From NCBI GenBank assembly GCA_015066245.1, contig SVOS01000003.1, forward strand, positions 1-64,000: a DNA stretch of 64,000 nt. Direction: 5' to 3'. Each line of letters opens with the position of its first letter. The first letter of the stretch is position 1. Positions 17,919 to 28,107 of the stretch are shown here, one piece after another. The notes beneath the pieces are model-generated. The model worked only from the letters and a program-made list of their open reading frames with translations. It was not told where the DNA came from and did no database searches. The stretch is from Oscillospiraceae bacterium. Its GTDB lineage: Bacteria; Bacillota; Clostridia; Oscillospirales; Acutalibacteraceae. The translations under genes were made by a program, and so were the position numbers.

Positions 17919-18846
17919 CAAACCATATATTCTTTACTTCAAATTCCTTGCCCTCAAGATACTCCATAATCGTATCCTTGCAACCTGTAAATCTAAGCTT
18001 GTAAGAATACAAAGCCTGACCCACATTTCCGTGTTTTCTGAATTCTTTACCACCGTATTTGGTATCGCCTGCAAGAGGATGTCTTAGGGATGACATATGA
18101 ACTCTTATCTGATGAGTACGGCCTGTTAAGAGCTGGCATTCAACCAATGATAAATTGTTCTTTTCGTCTATAACCTTGTATTTTGTGGCGGATTCTTTGC
18201 TGTCCTCAGCTCCTATTTTAACTTTAGTTACAGTGTTTGATTTTTCGTTTTTCTTAAGCCCGCTTTCTACAAGACCTTCTTTTTTCGTGAAAATTCCTTC
18301 ACAAAGGCAAAGATAATACTTTTCAATCTTTCTTTCTTTCATCAGCAGATTCAGTGTTTTTAGGGCGTCAGAGTTTTTTGCCGCAATAACAATACCGCCG
18401 GTGTTTCGGTCAATGCGATTAACAGTAGCAGGGGAGAAGGAATTTTCTTCTTCGGGGTTGTACTCTCCTTTATCATAAAGATAGTGCTTGACTCTTGCTA
18501 TAAGAGAGTCAAAATGATAGTCCTTATCCGGATGTACCAGCAAGCCCTGAGGTTTGTCAAGAAGCAAAATGTTTTCGTCCTCGTATACTATGCTGAGTTT
18601 TACGGGTGCCTTCATAAAGTCATAGCTTTTTGGCTTGATATCAAAAAACTCATCTTTAATATAAAATGTCAGTACATCGTTTTCTTTAAGAACATCATCA
18701 ATATTGCACTTTTTGCCGTTAAGCTTTATGCATTTGATACGGATGTATTTATACATAAGGGACTTTGGCATAGTCTTAAACTTCTTTGAAAGAAATTTGT
18801 CAAGACGCTGACCTGCATCGTTTTTGTTGATTGTTAATTCTCTCAT
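17893..18846 (-). CDS. RluA-family pseudouridine synthase
   Basis: S4-like N-terminus; VNRIDRNTGGIVIAAKN (HRLDxxTxG-like), LLTGRTHQIRVHM, HPLAGDTKYGG. Confidence 0.93.
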   Translation of the reverse strand: MRELTINKNDAGQRLDKFLSKKFKTMPKSLMYKYIRIKCIKLNGKKCNIDDVLKENDVLTFYIKDEFFDIKPKSYDFMKAPVKLSIVYEDENILLLDKPQGLLVHPDKDYHFDSLIARVKHYLYDKGEYNPEEENSFSPATVNRIDRNTGGIVIAAKNSDALKTLNLLMKERKIEKYYLCLCEGIFTKKEGLVESGLKKNEKSNTVTKVKIGAEDSKESATKYKVIDEKNNLSLVECQLLTGRTHQIRVHMSSLRHPLAGDTKYGGKEFRKHGNVGQALYSYKLRFTGCKDTIMEYLEGKEFEVKNIWFAKNGQISI

Positions 18847-19049
18847 AGAATAACCTCATCACATAAATGATTATGCCGTTATTATATCAGAAAAATTACA
18901 GACTTTCAATGTATTCGGCTTTTTGTCCTGATTTGTGACAAAATATCGTAAAAATACCCAAATATTATTTTATATGTGGAAAACCGTTGTTAAAATGTGG
19001 AAAGCGATGTATAATATTACCAACTTACAATCTCAAAGGAGGAGATTAA

Positions 19050-22028
19050 ATGAGAATAAGCAAAAAAGTTTTAAGTCTTGTATTGACACTTTGTATGATT
19101 CTGAGTGCACTCAGCGTCATGCTCACAGTAAATGCGGCTGCAGGGGATATTTTCTATTTCCAGAAGCCTGCTGACTGGAATGACGAGATTTATGTTTATT
19201 GGTGGTCGGGCTCAGGTGCACCAAGCTGGCCAGGTGTAAAAATGACTAAAGAAAGTCCGGATTTATACTCTTTCAAAGCCTTCACCGCTTTCACTGAATT
19301 CAACATCAATGATGGCGGTGCAGAGAATGTAGACAATCCTCACCAGACCGTAAACCTTAATTTCCCCAAAAACGGTCAGATGGGTGTTGTGGGTAAATCT
19401 GCAGGCAAAAATGACTATGGCAACGAGTGCTGGAATCTTTCTTGGCAGGATGCTGTTTCTGTAGGCGTCAATGTATATGCTTCTCTTGAATCCTGTGATT
19501 TTGTAGATTCTGTAACTGTTGAGCTTTCTGTAACCGAGGTGTCAAGCGGCACCTATTCTCTCAACGGCTCGAAGGATACCGAGTTTAAAGATGGTGATAA
19601 GATTACTATCGGCAAAGAGGGCAAAGCAGGGGACAAGTTTGTTCTTGTACTTAAAGCAGGTGATGGTGTCGATGCCGTTGAAAAGACCTATACATACACA
19701 AAGACCGATTCTCCCGTAGGTGACTCTATCGTGTATTTCGATAACTCCAAATACAACTGGGAGAATGTTTATTGTTATGCTTACGGCACAAAGGAAAACG
19801 GCAAATGGCCAGGTCAGGCTATGGTTTTTGATTCAAAGTCGGGTCTTTACTACCTTACCTTTGATAACAAATATAAGTCAGAGAGTATTATATTCAACGA
19901 CGGAATTGACGGCGATACCGAAGGCTCAGAGCAATATCCTGAGTCCGGCGGACTTGCTCTTAAATCTGGACAGTGCAAGCTTTTATCGGCAGACTTACAG
20001 TGGGTTGACTACGGCAAGCCCGATTCTAAGCCATATGGTTTTGCTTATATTGCATCAGGAAGCAAATTCAGCTCAGATGCTCTTAATATTGATATTGATC
20101 TTAAAAATGCAGTAAAAGGCAGCTATTCTGTTGATGACGGTGCAGAGTTTGAGTACACAGAGCGTACGACAATCGCAATCGGTCAGGGTAAAATCGGTAA
20201 CTCGGAAATAAAGCTTACTCTAAAAGCAGAGGGTAAAGACGGTACAGTCACCGAAACCGTATTTACTTACTATAAGACCTTCAAACCTACCGTGGTCAGC
20301 TTCTATTCTCCTACCGATGGCTCTACTACAAATGCGGTGGGCGGTAATTATGCCACAAACCCCGAAATGAATCTTGGTAAATATTCCGATTCAATTACGG
20401 TTGATGGTAATCCTTCCGATTGGGACAAATCCATGCTTATTGCTCAGGGTGTTGCAAATGATGACCCCAGAGTATATATGCCATCTGCGATTCATGAGCG
20501 TTCTGTTGATACATATGCTCTTTACGCATCATGGGATAACGATAATATTTACTTTATGTGGGAGATGACAAATGTCAGCGGCATTTTAGGCGGCGACAGC
20601 ATCTTCTCTGCTCAGAAGCCCAACGGTTCTATCTGGAATCCAGGACTTCCTATGTTTATGCTTCTTAGCGTTGACCCTGCAAAGCACGCCGAGGGCAAGG
20701 CAAGAGAGCTTGATATCAAGACTAATAATTGGGTTGAATCTTCCTCAGTTTGGGAGTCAGCAATTACCTTTGATACAAATGTAGATACCTTTATTGCCTT
20801 TGACTCTGCCAACACAAACGGCGGTGCCGCTATAATTTCTCTTGACGATGAGGGCTTCTTCAACTATACTGAATCTGTTAATATAGGCAGACCAAGAAAT
20901 GACCCTGGTGTAAAGAATAACAACGGTTTTGAAATTGCCTGGGATTACGGTACTTTTTCTGATGAGATAATCGGTATTGACGGCTATGGTTCGGGTCGAA
21001 AAATCGGCGATACATATTCAGATAATTCCGATTGGGTAGATTTCTTTGATGAAGGCTATGATAGAGACGACGGCTTTATTTATGAAATCAAGGTGCCCCT
21101 TGAGCATCTCGGAATTGACAGAAAGTATATTGAAGAAAATGGCATCGGTGCAATGCTCATAACCACTTTCGGCACATCTCCTATGAACACTCTGCCTCAT
21201 GACCCTTCTTGTCTTGATAATGCCGACAAAGAGTATTCATACGAGCCTTCAACCTCTCATGAAAAAGAAGACGCAGATAAAATCACTGTTCCTCTTGCCA
21301 GAGTTGGAGCATTCCTTAAAGATACAGTGATTGAAGAGGTACCGTTAGAGCTTAACTTTGGTGCTGACAAATCCAGCGCTCAGAGCATAGGTACAGAGCT
21401 TACACTTAAGGCAGAACTTTACGGCACGGATGAAAGCTACACTGTTACCTACAAAGTAGACGACGATACCCTTGAATCTGCGAATAATTCTGCCAAGTGG
21501 ACACCTTCAGCAGTGGGAACATATCTGATTTCTGCAACTGCAAAAACCCAGAGCGGAAAAGAGGTTACAAAGTCCTTTGAGTTTGCGGTAGGGGAAGCAG
21601 TAGAGGTTATTATTCCTCCCGAGACCGACCCCTCAGAGCCCCAAAAACCCACTGCTCCAGTTGATCCCGATGTATCATCTCCGTCGGAGGACAGCAGACC
21701 CTCAGAATCAACAGACCCTTCAGAAGGTACAAAGCCCTCTGACCCTGTTGAGCCTTCTGAAACTAATCCGGGCACATCTACGCCAATTATAGTACCGGAT
21801 AACAAGGTGATGATTGGTGATGCAGACCAAAACGGCAAAATTAATATCAAAGACGCAACAACTATTCAGAAACATATTGCAAAGATAATTGACTTTGATG
21901 AGACTGCTTTAAAGAGTGCAGACGTAAATGCCGACACAAAGGTTAATATCAAGGACGCAACCGCTATCCAGAAGTTTATTGCACAGATAGAAGATGTCTA
22001 TAATATAGGAAAATGGATGGCAATTTGA
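19050..22028 (+). CDS. Secreted starch-binding (CBM26-like) dockerin protein
   Basis: Signal peptide; two CBM26-like modules (IYVYWWSGSGAPSWPGVKMTKESPDLYSF...; VYCYAYGTKENGKWPGQAMVFDSKSGLYYLTF...); CBM9/DOMON-like segment SITVDGNPSDWDKSMLI...; Pro/Ser linker; dockerin GDADQNGKINIKDATTIQKHIA and ADVNADTKVNIKDATAIQKFIAQI. Confidence 0.82.
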   Translation: MRISKKVLSLVLTLCMILSALSVMLTVNAAAGDIFYFQKPADWNDEIYVYWWSGSGAPSWPGVKMTKESPDLYSFKAFTAFTEFNINDGGAENVDNPHQTVNLNFPKNGQMGVVGKSAGKNDYGNECWNLSWQDAVSVGVNVYASLESCDFVDSVTVELSVTEVSSGTYSLNGSKDTEFKDGDKITIGKEGKAGDKFVLVLKAGDGVDAVEKTYTYTKTDSPVGDSIVYFDNSKYNWENVYCYAYGTKENGKWPGQAMVFDSKSGLYYLTFDNKYKSESIIFNDGIDGDTEGSEQYPESGGLALKSGQCKLLSADLQWVDYGKPDSKPYGFAYIASGSKFSSDALNIDIDLKNAVKGSYSVDDGAEFEYTERTTIAIGQGKIGNSEIKLTLKAEGKDGTVTETVFTYYKTFKPTVVSFYSPTDGSTTNAVGGNYATNPEMNLGKYSDSITVDGNPSDWDKSMLIAQGVANDDPRVYMPSAIHERSVDTYALYASWDNDNIYFMWEMTNVSGILGGDSIFSAQKPNGSIWNPGLPMFMLLSVDPAKHAEGKARELDIKTNNWVESSSVWESAITFDTNVDTFIAFDSANTNGGAAIISLDDEGFFNYTESVNIGRPRNDPGVKNNNGFEIAWDYGTFSDEIIGIDGYGSGRKIGDTYSDNSDWVDFFDEGYDRDDGFIYEIKVPLEHLGIDRKYIEENGIGAMLITTFGTSPMNTLPHDPSCLDNADKEYSYEPSTSHEKEDADKITVPLARVGAFLKDTVIEEVPLELNFGADKSSAQSIGTELTLKAELYGTDESYTVTYKVDDDTLESANNSAKWTPSAVGTYLISATAKTQSGKEVTKSFEFAVGEAVEVIIPPETDPSEPQKPTAPVDPDVSSPSEDSRPSESTDPSEGTKPSDPVEPSETNPGTSTPIIVPDNKVMIGDADQNGKINIKDATTIQKHIAKIIDFDETALKSADVNADTKVNIKDATAIQKFIAQIEDVYNIGKWMAI

Positions 22029-22102
22029 AATTTTAATATTTTTTAAATTTATTTGTGACCTTTCAGGCTTTTGAAACGTATATATATCAGGAGGGCAAAA
22101 CA

Positions 22103-22579
22103 GTGGACAAGCCCAGTGCATCTAACCCCACAATTGAATCCGCGTATCTTACCTATTCTGATATGCTTTACCGAGTTGCAGTGGCTGAGCTTCGAAATGA
22201 AGCTGAAGCCCAGGACGCAGTGCAGGATGTTTTCATCAAGTATATGTCAACAATGCCTGTTTTCAGCAACGAAGAACACACCAAAGCCTGGTTTCTCAGA
22301 GTAACAGTCAACACCTGTCATGATTACCTGAGAAAAAGAAAAGTCAGAAATCTGTATGTTGAAAATACATCAGTAACGGAAGACTCTGTGGATTCTGAAG
22401 GCAGACAAGAATTATTTGAGACACTTGCATCAATACCCGAGAAATACAAATCTACGGTTATTTTACATTGTCTTGAAGGTCTTTCTCTGCAGGAGACCGC
22501 GAAAGTTTTAGGGATTTCTCTCTCAGCGGCTAAGATGCGACTGTCCCGAGCCCGCGAAGCCTTGAGAAAGGAGGAATAA
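22103..22579 (+). CDS. ECF-type RNA polymerase sigma factor
   Basis: Region 2 YSDMLYRVAVAELRNEAEAQDAVQDVFIKYM and region 4 IPEKYKSTVILHCLEGLSLQETAKVLGISLSAAKMRLSRAREALRKE; GTG start after AGGAGGG RBS. Confidence 0.9.
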   Translation: MDKPSASNPTIESAYLTYSDMLYRVAVAELRNEAEAQDAVQDVFIKYMSTMPVFSNEEHTKAWFLRVTVNTCHDYLRKRKVRNLYVENTSVTEDSVDSEGRQELFETLASIPEKYKSTVILHCLEGLSLQETAKVLGISLSAAKMRLSRAREALRKEE

Positions 22580-22580
22580 G

Positions 22581-23108
22581 GTGTTCAGCCAAAACCAACT
22601 TGACGCCTACAAGAATATCAAAGCACCTGACGAGCTTTTTGACAAAATCAAAAGCACAAAACCCCGCAAGAAGCCCTTGTATCTGATACCTGTTGCAGCG
22701 TCCCTTGCAGCTTGTTTTGTGATTTTGTTCTGTACAGTTTTCTTACAGAGCAAAGACTACAAGCCCAATGTACTTGTAAACGGACAGAAACTGGATTCTT
22801 CGGTGGTGTTCTATGACGTCAGCCCAGCTGACCTTATGGAATCTCGCACGATGCCAAAGCTCAGCGTGCCTGTGTTCATTGAGGCTCAGGAAAAGACAGA
22901 GATAACAGTGTCCGAGGGTGTAGTTAAGTCTGATGACTTGCAGAAAGAAACCGTCACAATACACAATGCATCTACTGTTTATTGGGAAATTGAACAAACC
23001 GTTCCTTTTCCTCAGTGCACAATGACTCTTAAGTCAGCTTCGGGAACAACAGTTATAACCCTTACGCAGAACGAAACAGACGGTAGCTATACCGCCAAAA
23101 TTAATTAA
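22581..23108 (+). CDS. Membrane protein, putative cognate anti-sigma factor
   Basis: Directly downstream of the sigma gene; about 45-aa cytoplasmic N-terminus, one TM (LYLIPVAASLAACFVILFCTVFL), extracellular C-terminus. Confidence 0.65.
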   Translation: MFSQNQLDAYKNIKAPDELFDKIKSTKPRKKPLYLIPVAASLAACFVILFCTVFLQSKDYKPNVLVNGQKLDSSVVFYDVSPADLMESRTMPKLSVPVFIEAQEKTEITVSEGVVKSDDLQKETVTIHNASTVYWEIEQTVPFPQCTMTLKSASGTTVITLTQNETDGSYTAKIN

Positions 23109-23129
23109 ATTTTAAAGGAGTTCACGAAA

Positions 23130-23714
23130 ATGAAAAAGACAATTGCTATTATCCTTGCTGCGCTCATGCTCTTATCTATGGCTGCTTGCGGCACAACATC
23201 CAACACAAACGATACTCAGCCTGCTACTACAGCTCCTGCTGCTAACACAGTTGGCACAAAGCTTCTCGCAGACTTCAAAACAATGGCAGACAAAACTCCC
23301 CAGGAAATCGCTGATACACTTCTCACAAATCCTGAGATTCAGTTTATGCCCATGGTAATGCCTGTAGAGGAAGGCTTCCTCAATGGCTTCAACGAGGAAA
23401 TCAAGGGCTTCAAAGAGGGCGTAATGTTCGGTCCTGCTATCGGTACAATTCCTTTCGTTGGTTACATCTTCACAGTTGAAGGCGACGTAGATGCTTTCAC
23501 AAAGACTCTCGAGGACAACGCTAACCTTCGCTGGAACATCTGCACAGAGGCAGAGGAGATGATTTGTGAGGCTGTTGGCAACACAGTATTCTTTGTAATG
23601 TGCCCCACAACATTTGAGGAAGCTCCCGTAGACGGCGGTGCTGATGTTGGCGGTATGGAGATTACACCTGATGACGGTGCAATCGCTGCAGAAGACGGTA
23701 TCACATTAGAGTAA
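23130..23714 (+). CDS. Putative lipoprotein
   Basis: Lipobox LLSMAACG; RBS AAAGGAG. Confidence 0.75.
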   Translation: MKKTIAIILAALMLLSMAACGTTSNTNDTQPATTAPAANTVGTKLLADFKTMADKTPQEIADTLLTNPEIQFMPMVMPVEEGFLNGFNEEIKGFKEGVMFGPAIGTIPFVGYIFTVEGDVDAFTKTLEDNANLRWNICTEAEEMICEAVGNTVFFVMCPTTFEEAPVDGGADVGGMEITPDDGAIAAEDGITLE

Positions 23715-23722
23715 TTCCCCAT

Positions 23723-23759
23723 AAAGGCTTTCTCATCTTATTGGTGAGAAAGCCTTTTT
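23723..23759 (+). terminator. Rho-independent terminator
   Basis: AAAGGCTTTCTCA-TCTTATTGG-TGAGAAAGCCTTTTT. Confidence 0.85.
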
Positions 23760-23858
23760 AAAAATATGGGAGCGGATTTATATGCTGCGAGCTTTCTGAA
23801 AATCCTCGGAGTATATAAATCCGTTTCCTGCAAATCCTTTTATCGGGAGGTTAGAGCA

Positions 23859-25232
23859 ATGCTTTTTTCGGGTATTCCTTTTTTATATTATTTTTTACCC
23901 TGTGTTTTGCTTTTGTATTTTATTACGCCCAAAAAGCTTAAAAACCTTACACTTCTTTTGACAAGCCTTGTGTTTTACGCTTGGGGCGAGCCCAGACTCG
24001 TTATACTTATGCTCATAACGGTGTCGATAGGTTACGGCTTTGGTTTGCTTACAGAGTTTGTGCCAAGGGTAAAACGTTTGTGGCTTATTCTTGCTTTGGT
24101 GTTTGAGTTAGGGTTCCTTGTTTACTTTAAATATGTGGATTTCTTTATCACAAACTTCAATGCGGTCACAGGCCTTTCGGTGCCGCTTTTGCAGGTAGCG
24201 CTTCCAATCGGTATCAGCTTCTACACATTCCAGATAGTAAGCTACAACATTGATGTTTACCGCGGTGATGTTCCTGCCCAGCGAAATCCTATTGACTTAG
24301 CAGCATATATTGCACTTTTTCCTCAGCTTATTGCAGGTCCCATTGTGCGTTACAGTGATGTTGTTGCACAGCTCAAGGAACGTACCCACAGTTTTGATAA
24401 AATAGCTCTCGGAATCCGCAGATTTATCTTGGGACTTTCCAAAAAAATCCTTATTGCGAATGTACTTGGTGAGCTTTGTGATACCTTCAAAGCAAGTGAT
24501 GACAAAAGCGTGCTTTTCTACTGGATTTACGCCATAGCATTCTGTCTGCATGTATATTTCGACTTCTCGGGTTACAGCGATATGGCGATAGGCCTGGGCA
24601 AAATCTTTGGCTTCGACTTTATGGAAAACTTTAATTATCCATTTATTTCCAAAAGTGCAACTGAGTTCTGGAGACGTTGGCACATGTCACTGGGCAGTTG
24701 GTTCAGGGATTACGTGTACATTCCCATGGGCGGCTCAAGAGTCAACAAAGGCAGAATGTTCCTTAATATCCTCGTAGTATGGCTTCTCACAGGATTCTGG
24801 CACGGAGCAGCCTGGAATTTCATTGTATGGGGACTTTATTTTGCAGTACTTCTTCTTATCGAAAAGGTGTTTATCCTTAAATTCCTCAACAAATCCAAGG
24901 TGCTAAGCCACATCTACCTGTTATTCTTTGTTATGATAAGCTTTGTGATTTTCAATGCTGCGTCTATGGGTGAGGCATTTGAATATATCGGAGCAATGTT
25001 CGGTGCAGGCGACAATCCTTTAATCAGCGCCGAGACTCTCTACTACTTAAGAAGTTATATTGTTGTTATTGTAATTGCTGCTATCGGTGCCACACCTCTG
25101 CCTAAAAAGCTTGTGTCTGCACCTAAGTTTTTGCAGTATGCAGAGCCCGTTGTGCTTTTAGGCTTATTGGCGGTTTGCACTGCATATCTTGTAGACGGCT
25201 CTTTCAATCCGTTCCTTTATTTCAGATTCTAA
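23859..25232 (+). CDS. MBOAT-family O-acyltransferase (AlgI/DltB-like)
   Basis: Multi-TM; FPQLIAGPIVRYSDV, EFWRRWHMSLGSWFRDYVYIPMGGSR, LTGFWHGAAWNFIVWG. Confidence 0.93.
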   Translation: MLFSGIPFLYYFLPCVLLLYFITPKKLKNLTLLLTSLVFYAWGEPRLVILMLITVSIGYGFGLLTEFVPRVKRLWLILALVFELGFLVYFKYVDFFITNFNAVTGLSVPLLQVALPIGISFYTFQIVSYNIDVYRGDVPAQRNPIDLAAYIALFPQLIAGPIVRYSDVVAQLKERTHSFDKIALGIRRFILGLSKKILIANVLGELCDTFKASDDKSVLFYWIYAIAFCLHVYFDFSGYSDMAIGLGKIFGFDFMENFNYPFISKSATEFWRRWHMSLGSWFRDYVYIPMGGSRVNKGRMFLNILVVWLLTGFWHGAAWNFIVWGLYFAVLLLIEKVFILKFLNKSKVLSHIYLLFFVMISFVIFNAASMGEAFEYIGAMFGAGDNPLISAETLYYLRSYIVVIVIAAIGATPLPKKLVSAPKFLQYAEPVVLLGLLAVCTAYLVDGSFNPFLYFRF

Positions 25233-25244
25233 GGGGGAGAGGTT

Positions 25245-26336
25245 ATGAAAATTAAAAATATAATTACTGTTCTCCTTTGTGCGGTTTTTCTTTTTGGAAT
25301 GTCAGCGTGGTGTTTTTCGGGACAAACTCCTGAATATTCCGAGAGCGAACGCCGTCTTCTTGAGGGATTTCCCGAGGTTAGTTGGGATAAAATTTCCAGC
25401 GGCAAATTTGCATCAGAATTTGAAAAGTACAGCACAGACCGCTTTCCTATGCGTGATACCTTCAGAACCATAAAGGCTTACGCAAGACTTTACGGCTTTA
25501 TGCAGAAGGACAACAACGACCTTTTTACTGCTGACGGACATCTTTCAAAAGTTATTTATCCGCATAATCCCGTTATGACAGACCATGCCACAGAGCTTTT
25601 TTCAACTGTAAGAGATAAATATTTCCCGAATCTTGACAAAGATACCGAAAACAAGATTTACCTTGCAGTTATTCCTGACAAAAACAGATATCTGGCGGCA
25701 GATAACGGTTATTTATCTCTTGATTATGATGAGATTAACACTATCATTCAGGAAAAAATGCCCTACGCAAACTATATTGAGGTCTCAGATTTGCTCTCAG
25801 CCGATGATTATTACTTCACAGACACTCATTGGCGTCAGGATAAAATCGTTGATGTAGCTGAGAGGTTAAAAGCCGAGATGAATCACAAGAGCAGCGTAGA
25901 GTATAAAGAAAACATCATGCCTTATGATTTTAACGGTGTTTATGTTGGTCAGTCTGCTCTTATTGTAGAGCCCGATACCATCACATACCTGACAAATGAT
26001 ATCATTGATAACCTTGTTGTTGAAGGTGCAAACGGTGTTTATGATATGACCAAGGTTCAGAGCAAAGACCCTTATGAAATGTTTCTTTCGGGTACTCAGC
26101 CCGTAATCAAGCTTACAAATCCCAAAAATACAACAGGGGACAGGCTTGTGATTTTCAGAGACTCCTTCGGCTCAAGTATCGCACCTCTTTTGGTTGATGC
26201 ATACAGCGAAGTAACACTTGTAGACCTGAGATATGTAAACAGCTCTATTCTTGATATGTTTGTTGATTTTTCTGATGCTGATGTACTCTTTATGTATAGC
26301 ACGGTTCTTCTCAACGACTCACTTTCAATGAAATAA
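25245..26336 (+). CDS. DHHW/AlgJ-like protein, probable O-acetylation partner
   Basis: FSGQTPEYSESERRLLEGFPE, YYFTDTHWRQDKI, VIFRDSFGSSIAPLL; adjacent to MBOAT gene. Confidence 0.8.
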   Translation: MKIKNIITVLLCAVFLFGMSAWCFSGQTPEYSESERRLLEGFPEVSWDKISSGKFASEFEKYSTDRFPMRDTFRTIKAYARLYGFMQKDNNDLFTADGHLSKVIYPHNPVMTDHATELFSTVRDKYFPNLDKDTENKIYLAVIPDKNRYLAADNGYLSLDYDEINTIIQEKMPYANYIEVSDLLSADDYYFTDTHWRQDKIVDVAERLKAEMNHKSSVEYKENIMPYDFNGVYVGQSALIVEPDTITYLTNDIIDNLVVEGANGVYDMTKVQSKDPYEMFLSGTQPVIKLTNPKNTTGDRLVIFRDSFGSSIAPLLVDAYSEVTLVDLRYVNSSILDMFVDFSDADVLFMYSTVLLNDSLSMK

Positions 26337-26341
26337 AAAAA

Positions 26342-26377
26342 CGGCACTTCGGAATCTTCCGAAGTGCCATATTTTTT
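26342..26377. terminator. Terminator between convergent genes
   Basis: CGGCACTTCGGA-ATC-TTCCGAAGTGCC then T-rich tract. Confidence 0.8.
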
Positions 26378-26385
26378 ATATTTGA

Positions 26386-28107
26386 TTATTCAACACCGAT
26401 AAGCTTCTTTGCTGATGCAGAGAGACTGTCCATAATCTCAAGAGTGTTGTCCTTGGAAGTGCCCACAGATGTAAGGTAAAGTTTAATCTTGGGCTCTGTG
26501 CCTGAAGGTCTTACGATAACTGCGTTGCCACCCTCAAGTGTGTAGGAGAGAACGTTGGATTTGGGAAGATTGATTTCCTCAGCTTCATTTGTCTCAAGGT
26601 TTGTAGCCTTGCTCTCAAGATAGTCAGCGATTGCAAGAACCTTCTTGCCGTCAATCTCAGCAGGAGCATTAACTCTTAAATCGTTCATAATCTCTGCCAT
26701 TTTATCCATACCGCTTGCACCCTCAAAGTAGAAGTCAAGTGTGCGGTTAAGATAGTAGCCGTATTTATCATAAAGTCCGTCAATAACTTCAGTAAGAGTC
26801 TTGCCCTGCTTCTTGTAGTATGCAGCCATCTCGGCGATAAGCATAGAAGCTACAACAGCGTCCTTGTCTCTTACATAAGTGCCCGAAAGGTAGCCGTAGC
26901 TTTCCTCAAAACCTAAAAGGAAGCGGCTTTCTTCACATTTCTGCTCAAGGCCTAAGATAACCTCGCCGATATATTTGAAACCTGTGAGAACATCAACCAT
27001 CTCGCAGCCGTAGTCTTTGCAGATACGCTTAACAAGCTGAGTTGATACAATTGTCTTAACAATAATAGGATTCTCGGGGAGAGTACCCTGCTCACTCTTA
27101 ACTCTTAAGAGGTAATCTGTAAGCATAATACCTGTTTCGTTACCTGTGATAAGTCTGTAAGAACCGTCCTTTTCGGGTACTGCAATACCAACTCTGTCAG
27201 CATCGGGGTCAGTAGCCAGAAGAAGGTCAGGCTTAACCTCGTCGCACATCTTAAGACCAAGCTCCAGAGCTTCTCTGATTTCAGGGTTGGGGAAAGGACA
27301 TGTGGGGAAGTTGCCATCGGGTAACTCCTGCTCTTTTACAATGCTTACATTTTCAACACCGATTTCAGAAAGCACTCGTCTTACGAGCTTGTTACCTGTG
27401 CCGTTAAGGGGAGTATAAACAACCTTAAGGTCAGCACCCTTGCAAATACCTGCGTTTGCCTGCTGAGCTTTTACGTTCTTTAAATACTCATCGTAAACTT
27501 CGTCCTTAACATACTCAACAAGACCTTTATCGAGAGCTTCCTGAAGGTCCATAAGCTTAACGCCCTGGAACATATCAATACTGCAGATTTCATCATAAAC
27601 AATGCCTGCAGAAACGTCTGTCATCTGACAGCCGTCCTCGCCGTATGCCTTGTAGCCGTTGTATTTTGCGGGGTTGTGGCTTGCAGTAACCATAATGCCT
27701 GCCTTACAACCGAAGTGTCTTACCAAAAAGCTTAAAACAGGTGTGGGCTGAAGCTCACTTGTGATATATGTTTTTATGCCGTTAGCTGCAAGAACCTTTG
27801 CAGCCTCGATCATAAATACGTCAGCGTTGTTTCTGGAATCGTGAGAAATAGCAACCGCACCGCCGCCGAAAGTCTTGTTGACATAGTTTGCAAGACCCTG
27901 AGTAGCCTGACGTACAATGTAGATGTTCATTCTGTTTGTGCCGGCACCCAGAACACCTCTTAAGCCTGCTGTGCCGAATTTGAGCTGTGTGTAAAAACGC
28001 TCGTAGATTTCTTCGTTATTTCCGTTAATTTCCTTAAGCTCAGAAACGAGAGCTTCGTCCTCCGTAGCTTTTTCAAGCCAGGTTTTGTAAAGTTCGTTGT
28101 GACTCAT
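26386..28107 (-). CDS. Phospho-sugar mutase (phosphoglucomutase/phosphomannomutase)
   Basis: GTAGLRGVLGAGTNRMN, VTASHNPAKYNGYK, ATDPDADRVGIAVP, GFEESYGYL, RPSGTEPKIKLY. Confidence 0.94.
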   Translation of the reverse strand: MSHNELYKTWLEKATEDEALVSELKEINGNNEEIYERFYTQLKFGTAGLRGVLGAGTNRMNIYIVRQATQGLANYVNKTFGGGAVAISHDSRNNADVFMIEAAKVLAANGIKTYITSELQPTPVLSFLVRHFGCKAGIMVTASHNPAKYNGYKAYGEDGCQMTDVSAGIVYDEICSIDMFQGVKLMDLQEALDKGLVEYVKDEVYDEYLKNVKAQQANAGICKGADLKVVYTPLNGTGNKLVRRVLSEIGVENVSIVKEQELPDGNFPTCPFPNPEIREALELGLKMCDEVKPDLLLATDPDADRVGIAVPEKDGSYRLITGNETGIMLTDYLLRVKSEQGTLPENPIIVKTIVSTQLVKRICKDYGCEMVDVLTGFKYIGEVILGLEQKCEESRFLLGFEESYGYLSGTYVRDKDAVVASMLIAEMAAYYKKQGKTLTEVIDGLYDKYGYYLNRTLDFYFEGASGMDKMAEIMNDLRVNAPAEIDGKKVLAIADYLESKATNLETNEAEEINLPKSNVLSYTLEGGNAVIVRPSGTEPKIKLYLTSVGTSKDNTLEIMDSLSASAKKLIGVE

